DNA of 20,577 bases, taken from GCA-2732805 sp964516605 (lineage in GTDB: Bacteria; Pseudomonadota; Gammaproteobacteria; Coxiellales; Coxiellaceae). Positions 14,861 through 20,577 of the stretch are shown in pieces. The DNA is taken from assembly GCA_964516605.1 (NCBI GenBank), contig CAZFAA010000026.1, positions 1-20,577 on the forward strand. Reading direction: 5' to 3'. The notes below the pieces were generated by a model. The model ran no database searches. It had not been told where the DNA came from and saw only the letters and a program-made list of their open reading frames with translations. The translations under genes were made by a program, and so were the position numbers. The number at the start of each line of letters is the position of its first letter. Positions within the stretch are counted from its first letter, which is position 1.

Positions 14861-16453
14861 ATGCCCGGTCCAGCAGAAATACCTGATTTTTTTCAGCCCT
14901 TCACTGAATTAATCAATAGTGCCTTGAATGACCTAAAAACTTATACAGATAGTAATGCAAAATTGAATTTAGACCAAAAAACTGCCACTCTAGAACAAAG
15001 CCAAATCTTATTTGGTTCTTTAAGACATTCACTGTCCTCGGCGGCCAACGAATGCTCTGGGTCTGTGCTACGCACTTTACATAGATTAACTCCATTATCA
15101 AATGAGCTGTATGAGCATGTTTCAATTAATTTCCCAGAAAATATAAAGCAGCAATACCTAGAACAACTTACAAATATAATAAACACCGTATTTGAAAAAA
15201 TGAATTTAGCTGATTTTTCAAAATTCTCACAAAATTTAATACGAATACAACATCTATTAGAGAGTCATAAGTTAAAAACTTATGACAAGACAAGCACAGC
15301 TGAAATAACTTTTATAGAGAAAATTTTTATAGACTATATTACAACTCAATATGCTCAATTTATTCGTTGTAATGATGCCTCAATAATAAGTAAACAAGAA
15401 CATTTAAAGCTCCTATTGAACCTATTTACTACTGAAAATAATTTAGGTGAATTATTAAAAGGAACTGACATTTCTCAAATATTTTGTAACTGTTTGAGAG
15501 AATTATTGGATGAGATTAATAAAAAGATTAATGAAGATAATAATTTATTTAGTTTGAATTTTTTAAGTCAAATATGTACTGCCTTAAAAAATAACGAAGA
15601 AATTAAAAAAATTATAGAAAACTCTACTGAGTTAATCGAAAACCTCAATAAAATTATAGAATTAAGAAGTAAAAATGAAAGATTAAAAATTGGCGCTATA
15701 AAAGATCCACACCCACTTATTTTTTATCGCGCAAGGGAGTCTTTTAAATTATTGCAGCTTTTATTAAATGGGTTATTGCAGAGATTAAAAAATCCTCAAT
15801 ATCATCAAAATGATCCTGTTATATGTAATAATTTTTTAAAAAAAGTAAAAGAAGTGTCTTGCGAAATACATCAATCACGACTTAATATTTTAACTGCATT
15901 AAATGATTCAACCGAGTTATTTTCAAATTTACATATGTTAAATCTCATGACACCCTCTTTCAATTTAGTCTGTACTCTCGGCAAGACCCCTATACTTTTC
16001 AAAAAGAGCAATCGAAACCTGACTGACATAATAAGTACGTTTAATAGTTATACTTTAGATAAGTTAAAAGAGTTATTCAACGCACTAAAGGATGATGAGA
16101 TTAAAGAATATGCCTTAAGACCTGATGTGTCATGCTGGCTTCATGATAGCAGGAATGTCACATCAAACTATAAGACTGAAGCATCGCCTGTCACGCAAAT
16201 TTTTTTAGACTATTTAGCTCATGAAAAGAGTGGCCTACTAAAAGACATAAAAGATCAACTAAATACACAGAGCGTATCAGAAACCAGCTCATCGATGTCC
16301 ACATTGAATACCCCCTCCACTCAGCGGGATACAGCAACCATTACTCATCACAATCCCACCAACTCACACAACCCTATGAGCTTATGTGGCGGATCAAAAA
16401 GCGAACCACAGAGTAACGATCGTATTTTAGAGGACACAACTTTTGAGCTTTGA
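14861..16453 (+). CDS. Unrecognised AT-rich 530-aa helical protein with Ser/Thr-rich tail
   Basis: I do not recognise this protein. Two in-frame ATGs occur at 14855 and 14861; AGGA at 14849-14852 is 2 nt before the first but 8 nt before the second, so 14861 is preferred (530 residues; 532 from the upstream ATG). It is predicted almost wholly helical, rich in Leu, Lys, Asn and Ile (KKINEDNNL, LKNNEEIKKIIENSTELIENLNKI), with no signal peptide or membrane segment. The last 60 residues turn abruptly into a disordered Ser/Thr/Asn/Pro tail that ends ILEDTTFEL. A polar, partly acidic tail with a hydrophobic residue near the end resembles the loose pattern of Dot/Icm type IV secretion signals, but that pattern is not diagnostic. 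Base composition is clearly more AT-rich than all neighbours, which suggests horizontal origin or relaxed constraint. Confidence 0.85.
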   Translation: MPGPAEIPDFFQPFTELINSALNDLKTYTDSNAKLNLDQKTATLEQSQILFGSLRHSLSSAANECSGSVLRTLHRLTPLSNELYEHVSINFPENIKQQYLEQLTNIINTVFEKMNLADFSKFSQNLIRIQHLLESHKLKTYDKTSTAEITFIEKIFIDYITTQYAQFIRCNDASIISKQEHLKLLLNLFTTENNLGELLKGTDISQIFCNCLRELLDEINKKINEDNNLFSLNFLSQICTALKNNEEIKKIIENSTELIENLNKIIELRSKNERLKIGAIKDPHPLIFYRARESFKLLQLLLNGLLQRLKNPQYHQNDPVICNNFLKKVKEVSCEIHQSRLNILTALNDSTELFSNLHMLNLMTPSFNLVCTLGKTPILFKKSNRNLTDIISTFNSYTLDKLKELFNALKDDEIKEYALRPDVSCWLHDSRNVTSNYKTEASPVTQIFLDYLAHEKSGLLKDIKDQLNTQSVSETSSSMSTLNTPSTQRDTATITHHNPTNSHNPMSLCGGSKSEPQSNDRILEDTTFEL

Positions 16454-16462
16454 GAAATGATG

Positions 16463-16498
16463 AGGGCGAAAATTCGCAACAAGTCAGAGCGCCCTTTT
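16463..16498 (+). terminator. Possible terminator after the AT-rich orphan gene
   Basis: AGGGCG at 16463-16468 pairs with CGCCCT at 16490-16495, ending in a short T run. The 21-nt loop can fold a small inner hairpin (GCGA/TCGC). It lies 10 nt after the stop. Confidence 0.4.
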
Positions 16499-16646
16499 GA
16501 ACACCCCGCTGCTCATCTGTAGGATGGGGATTTGTACATAAGAACACAAAAGAAGATTGCTATTCATATCTTCAGTGACCAGCGGTATACAACAGACCAG
16601 AGTACTGTGCAGTGACACAACCCATTTCTGATTTATAGAGCAAGTG

Positions 16647-18227
16647 TTAATTTTTAAAGTGAACCCACAGCAACTGATAAGGACTGATTTGCTGCTCGGC
16701 TCCTGTTTGTGGATCAAAGCCGACACAGGTCAAATGATTTGTGTTCTCAACACCGACGCTAATACGATTTTTCACGATACCACGGCAAATGATCTGACTC
16801 GAGTCATTCTCTTCAACCCGCACTGGATAATGTGATGAATTAGCAAAAACAAACGAGAGATTTGCTTCCCATATTACCGGCGCATTGGGTTTTTGAGTTA
16901 ATACATCAAATTGCTGTGGTCGTTGCAGTTTTTGATGACAGCGCATCACGCAACGCCCATGCTGATACGACCCAATCACAGCCTCACCCCCACAAGATGC
17001 ACGGCAAATACCAATTGGCGCATCTTGCTCTGCAACAATAACAGCCTCTGAAGAGGCGGTATGCTGCTGTGGTAACCAGGTTAGCCCTGCTTTATTCAGC
17101 TGGTAAATAACAGGTTTTGGGGCTGGTACGTATTCTCGCGCAGGTGGCAATTGAATAGGTGTATAGTGTTGTGTAATCGGATTATTCAAACCGAGCATCA
17201 CAACAATAACGAGATAAGCTAACACAATATTCGTACGGCCAATATGATAAAGCCCTATATACCCTATTGCATAGAGCGCAAATAACATGCTCACAATGAA
17301 AAATAAAATATCATGCGTATTGATGTGCTGCGTTTTGGAAAATACACTATAAATAAGATATAAAGCTGCCAATAAAGCCAAGACTGGATACATCTGTAAC
17401 ACAGTGCGATACCAACGTGGTAACTTTTTGAAGAAATCTGCAGATTGATACAGTCCATTAAAAAATATTAAATTCAATAAACACAAACACTCAACCAATG
17501 AAATAAACCAATTTTGATCACTGTCTTTTATAGGAGTAACTATCGATAAAATGATTGGAACCAGGCAAACTAATAAAACCAACATCAATAATGGAAAGAT
17601 AAACTTACACATGAGCAGGAAAAAATGACGCAGTGTCACAATCAATTTTTCAGATTGATAGGCAATACCAGAACCAGTGACAACTAAAAATGATGTCATC
17701 ACAATAATGAAATACGTATTGGAAAAAAAGTGGCTTAACAATGCAAACCCAACAAATGAAAATAAAGCGGCACATAACCACAACACTCCCCATACCAACC
17801 CTACAAAAGTACACACAATAATCATCAGAGGAATGTTATTCCATACGACTTCAAAGTAGCTTTCATAGTTGGCACAAATGCGATTCATCTGATGGTAGAT
17901 TTGCTGTAAACAGAGCAATGCATAAAAAGAAATACCTAATAAGCAACGACCTTCAAGCGTGCTATCCGTGATACTTGATGTCCAATTGAACAGCATTGCA
18001 ATCAATGCACCGACGAGGATCGCATAGAGCACAAGGGACCATCGACGCTGGCCGTTATCAGCTAAAAGACAGCTAAGACCACACACCGCAGCCCACGTCA
18101 TGTAAAACGTTAACTGATATGACGTATGGAAATAATAAAATAATGAGAACGTAACCGACCAAAAGCAGCCCAGCACAATCAATAGAATAGGGCTTTTGGG
18201 GCCATAATATAGCTTATTCACCGTCAT
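16647..18227 (-). CDS. Polytopic membrane protein (DUF4153-like) with two C-terminal DM9-like (DUF3421) repeats
   Basis: 526 residues. The first about 347 contain roughly nine to ten hydrophobic segments and resemble DUF4153 proteins, notably around VVWNNIPLMIIV, FVGLVWGVLWLCAALFSFVGF and KFIFPLLMLVLL. After a Pro-rich hinge (about 355-372) comes a soluble tail with two DM9-like units. The first, about 384-443, shows WLP, then PIGICRASCGGEAVIG, Cys426 and FDVL, closed by a Trp. The second, about 453-521, shows QIICRGI, TCVGF, then YQLLW. The W...AV...ICRA...G...C...YEVL pattern is the DM9 hallmark; some animal DM9 proteins bind mannose. The ATG at 18227 has AAAGG 9 nt upstream and lies 12 nt after the MATE stop. 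The start of the tail relative to the membrane (periplasm or cytoplasm) cannot be settled. Membrane part sure, DUF4153 likely, DM9 likely but divergent. Confidence 0.75.
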   Translation of the reverse strand: MTVNKLYYGPKSPILLIVLGCFWSVTFSLFYYFHTSYQLTFYMTWAAVCGLSCLLADNGQRRWSLVLYAILVGALIAMLFNWTSSITDSTLEGRCLLGISFYALLCLQQIYHQMNRICANYESYFEVVWNNIPLMIIVCTFVGLVWGVLWLCAALFSFVGFALLSHFFSNTYFIIVMTSFLVVTGSGIAYQSEKLIVTLRHFFLLMCKFIFPLLMLVLLVCLVPIILSIVTPIKDSDQNWFISLVECLCLLNLIFFNGLYQSADFFKKLPRWYRTVLQMYPVLALLAALYLIYSVFSKTQHINTHDILFFIVSMLFALYAIGYIGLYHIGRTNIVLAYLVIVVMLGLNNPITQHYTPIQLPPAREYVPAPKPVIYQLNKAGLTWLPQQHTASSEAVIVAEQDAPIGICRASCGGEAVIGSYQHGRCVMRCHQKLQRPQQFDVLTQKPNAPVIWEANLSFVFANSSHYPVRVEENDSSQIICRGIVKNRISVGVENTNHLTCVGFDPQTGAEQQISPYQLLWVHFKN

Positions 18228-18239
18228 TACTTAATACCT

Positions 18240-19595
18240 TTATTTTGCTGGTAATCGTCGCATTTGCCAGCGCCAACGCCACCACATCAAAACAGCACCA
18301 ATGGAAAATGCAACCGCTTGTGCCAAGCTAAAGCCATATACACCAAGCTCAGTGTGAAAGGCCAAAACATAACCGCCGATCACACCACACATCCACACAA
18401 CGATAATACCCACCTGCATTGCAAAGCGGGTGTCATATAAGCCGCGCAGTGAACCAGACATTAAATTACGGTAGCTATCTGCAAAATAAACCACAGCATT
18501 AATTAAAAATAATACCGTAACAATATGCATAAAAGATATTAAATCATCTCTATTTTGGTGGCTGAGATAAATACGTGCTAGCTGTTGTGGTAGGAAAATA
18601 AAAATCAACACACCCATGGCAACACACAGCATACCAAATAAAGTACACAGCTTATTTATTTTATTGATGTTTTGAAATTCCCGAGCACCCATAGCATGCC
18701 CAACTACAATTGCTGACGCTTCAGCAAAAGAAAAAACCGGTACAATAAACATCATCATAATTTGCTGTACTACCTGCCATGCGGCTAAATCAGTAACACT
18801 CATCAAACCAATTAACACCGTGATGGCAAAATAACCGGATAATTCGCCACCAAATTGAATACTCATCGGCCAACCAACTTGCCACAATTGATTTAAATTG
18901 GCTAAGTGATACGACTGCCTGCGCCTAAATAAGCCGTAATGATGCATGGATTTTTGTAAAGCATAGGCCGCTATTAATGTAAGCAGCATTGAGATTTCTT
19001 GAATCACAATAGCATACGCAAATCCTGCTACACCTAAAAATGGGCACCCCCAATGACCAAAGATCAGTGCATAGGCACTGAAAAAAAATACAATAACACC
19101 AATAATGTAAGCAGCTATTACGTTCATTACTTTTGTGACAGCAAACATCATCTGGCTTAAGACGGTAGCAAACAGCATAGGCAATACCATCCATACTGCA
19201 GCATGAAAAAACTGACCGACATAAACAATTAATTGTGGATTCTGGCCAAAGTGCTGTAAAATTCGGTCAAAATACCAAAATAGTAACATCATGGGTAACG
19301 CAAGACACAATGCCAGCCACAAGCCTTGCTGTGTCACCTCACCTACTGCATCATCCTCTTGAGCACCATAATGTCTGCCCACCACAACACCCACCGAAAA
19401 CAACGCAAACATAAAAATAACTAAGACTGTATAATACGCTGCTGAAATTAAGGCGCTGGCTGCTAAGACCTCATGACCCAAGCGTGCAATCATAATCATC
19501 CCAACAAAAACACTGATCATATTAATCAGCCGCGCACCAACCATCGGAAAAGCGATACTCAAAATACGCCAGATAATTTGTCGGGTGGTTTGCAT
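18240..19595 (-). CDS. MATE-family multidrug or metabolite exporter (NorM-like)
   Basis: 451 residues from ATG at 19595; an upstream in-frame ATG at 19634 would add 13 residues but overlaps the hydrolase gene. AGGACAC lies a few bases before 19595, and that ATG is one base after the hydrolase TAA, so 19595 is preferred. There are about twelve membrane segments in two similar halves: the first begins RILSIAFPMVGARLINMIS, the second LWQVGWPMSIQFGGE. The conserved loop GSLRGLYDTRFAM (residues about 387-399 from this start) is typical of NorM-type MATE proteins, which export cationic drugs or metabolites in exchange for Na+ or H+. It sits in the inner membrane. It is translationally coupled to an alpha/beta hydrolase upstream and to the DM9-carrying membrane protein downstream, which suggests export linked to a small-molecule hydrolysis step. 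The substrate is unknown. Confidence 0.93.
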   Translation of the reverse strand: MQTTRQIIWRILSIAFPMVGARLINMISVFVGMIMIARLGHEVLAASALISAAYYTVLVIFMFALFSVGVVVGRHYGAQEDDAVGEVTQQGLWLALCLALPMMLLFWYFDRILQHFGQNPQLIVYVGQFFHAAVWMVLPMLFATVLSQMMFAVTKVMNVIAAYIIGVIVFFFSAYALIFGHWGCPFLGVAGFAYAIVIQEISMLLTLIAAYALQKSMHHYGLFRRRQSYHLANLNQLWQVGWPMSIQFGGELSGYFAITVLIGLMSVTDLAAWQVVQQIMMMFIVPVFSFAEASAIVVGHAMGAREFQNINKINKLCTLFGMLCVAMGVLIFIFLPQQLARIYLSHQNRDDLISFMHIVTVLFLINAVVYFADSYRNLMSGSLRGLYDTRFAMQVGIIVVWMCGVIGGYVLAFHTELGVYGFSLAQAVAFSIGAVLMWWRWRWQMRRLPAK

Positions 19596-19596
19596 C

Positions 19597-20406
19597 TTAG
19601 TGTCCTGCACAACTGCAATCGCTGAAAAAATCACACACTACTTCAACAAATTCATCAGGCAATTCAGCTGGGATGGCGTGTGCACAGGAAAATTCATGCA
19701 AACTGGCATCTTGAATTTCTGAAGCTAAATATTCTGATTCATGCGGCAGTGATAATAAATCCTCATCACCATACATAACTAAAGTAGGCGCCGTAATGTC
19801 CTTCAATCTTTTAGCCGAATTAAAATGTTCCAACATTTTAAATTGACGCTGCTGATTCTCCAATGACTGGGGGTGAGGGTTACTTTTTTTCAATTCTTTA
19901 AACACAGCTATATTTTTAGGTACACTTAAAAAATCTTGTCCGAAAATCCAGGGTAATACTGCATCCATTTGCAACTCATCTGACACACCCGCTTCACGCA
20001 TTTTTAAAATAGCACCCAAACCTTGTATCGTTCTTTGTCGCCAAAAATACGTCGTGGCTACAAGGCCCAATTTACTCAACTTGTCTGGGTGGCGAATCGC
20101 CACCTGCTGTGCAATCGTACCACCCATAGAAATACCTATAATATGAGGCTTTTCCAAGCCTAATGCCTGAGCCAGCGCGACCACATCATCGGCCATCAAC
20201 TCAGTCGATAAGGCACAACCGTCATCAGTCGTTTGCCCAACACCACGATTATCAAAAAGAAGTACTTGAAAATGCTGACTAAGTGCTTGGGCTGATGCTA
20301 ACCACAGCGTATGATCAGTCGCATAACCTGAAATTAAAATCAAAGGATGACCTTGACCGATTAATTCATAATAAAAATTAGCTTTATTTACGTTAATAAA
20401 TGACAT
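19597..20406 (-). CDS. Alpha/beta-hydrolase (esterase / enol-lactonase-like)
   Basis: 269 residues, the usual size for single-domain members. The ATG at 20406 has a strong AAGGAGG 6 nt before it. The fold is clear: strand and oxyanion region PLILISGYATDHTLW (21-35), FDNRGVGQT (51-59), nucleophile elbow GISMGG with Ser93, a helical cap at about 120-195, the acid Asp216 (or Asp214) in YGDEDLLSLP, and the base His243 in CAHAIPAE. The closest general look is to 3-oxoadipate enol-lactonases and small esterases; a lactonase or ester drug-inactivation role is possible. A Cys-rich C-terminus (CDFFSDCSCAGH) is unusual. No signal peptide, so cytoplasmic. One base separates its stop from the MATE start. 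Confidence 0.92.
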   Translation of the reverse strand: MSFINVNKANFYYELIGQGHPLILISGYATDHTLWLASAQALSQHFQVLLFDNRGVGQTTDDGCALSTELMADDVVALAQALGLEKPHIIGISMGGTIAQQVAIRHPDKLSKLGLVATTYFWRQRTIQGLGAILKMREAGVSDELQMDAVLPWIFGQDFLSVPKNIAVFKELKKSNPHPQSLENQQRQFKMLEHFNSAKRLKDITAPTLVMYGDEDLLSLPHESEYLASEIQDASLHEFSCAHAIPAELPDEFVEVVCDFFSDCSCAGH

Positions 20407-20423
20407 AACTGCCTCCTTAACTA

Positions 20424-20448
20424 AAACACTTCCTAATGAGAAGTGCTT
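20424..20448 (-). terminator. Terminator between the right-edge gene and the hydrolase operon
   Basis: On the minus strand AAGCACTTC pairs with GAAGTGTTT through a 7-nt loop (nine pairs, one G-U), followed by TTAG. It lies about 15 nt after the stop of the right-edge gene and just before the hydrolase ribosome-binding site, so it probably separates the two transcripts, or attenuates readthrough. Confidence 0.55.
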
Positions 20449-20463
20449 GATGAATCACTACTC

Positions 20464-20577
20464 TTAATGCTCTCGTGTTTTACGAACGACAATGTCTTTC
20501 CACTCATACATTACAATATCCAAATTGACAAGCGATGGCGCTAAATAGTTTAACTGATCAGCGCCATCGTATGCTAA
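20464..20577 (-). CDS. C-terminal end of an unrecognised protein, cut by the right edge
   Basis: The minus-strand frame is open from the right edge for 37 codons and ends at TAA (20464-20466). It reads protein-like, with segments GADQLNYLAPSLVNLDIV and YEWKDIVVRKTREH. A terminator-like hairpin follows the stop, which supports a real gene end. I do not recognise the family from so little sequence. It is upstream of, and co-oriented with, the hydrolase-MATE-DM9 unit. Confidence 0.6.
   Translation of the reverse strand, partial: LAYDGADQLNYLAPSLVNLDIVMYEWKDIVVRKTREH

Overview
The window is a piece of a draft bacterial chromosome with one 100-N scaffold gap at 8533-8632. Most housekeeping proteins (PurB, NAD-malic enzyme, FNR, MATE, threonine aldolase) read like gammaproteobacterial versions. 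The moderate-to-low GC, the large orphan helical proteins and a decayed insertion sequence suggest a host-associated gammaproteobacterium, perhaps of the Legionellales. That placement is inference from protein appearance only.

Layout. (1) Bases 1-2336, minus strand: the end of a surface-polysaccharide operon, with a WbpE-type sugar aminotransferase followed by an AsnB-type amidotransferase cut by the left edge. (2) Bases 2337-2905: a gene-free spacer holding a 17-bp-arm palindrome and two adjacent hairpins that look like a REP-type repeat. (3) Bases 2906-6859, plus strand: a tight three-gene unit, purB, a YiiX/YebB-like permuted NlpC/P60 protein and an NAD-type malic enzyme (10-nt gap, then a 1-nt overlap). 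(4) Bases about 6830-7144: an IS3-like remnant with 48-nt inverted ends and a frameshifted OrfA start. Its left end supplies the last residues and stop of the malic enzyme. (5) Bases 7203-16453: an accessory stretch with three unrecognised proteins (1177 aa across the gap, 432 aa with a C-terminal double membrane segment, 532 aa AT-rich), with an FNR regulator and a threonine aldolase between them. The orphans have the general look of secreted effectors, but no homology can be claimed from the sequence alone. (6) Bases 16647-20406, minus strand: a coupled three-gene unit of alpha/beta hydrolase, MATE exporter and a polytopic membrane protein (DUF4153-like) that carries two C-terminal DM9-like (DUF3421) repeats. 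A further minus-strand gene is cut by the right edge.

The least ordinary items are the membrane-anchored DM9-like protein and its coupling to a MATE exporter, the IS remnant that rewrote the malic enzyme C-terminus, and the three orphan proteins beside an FNR gene. No tRNA, rRNA, CRISPR array, prophage or complete transposon was seen.
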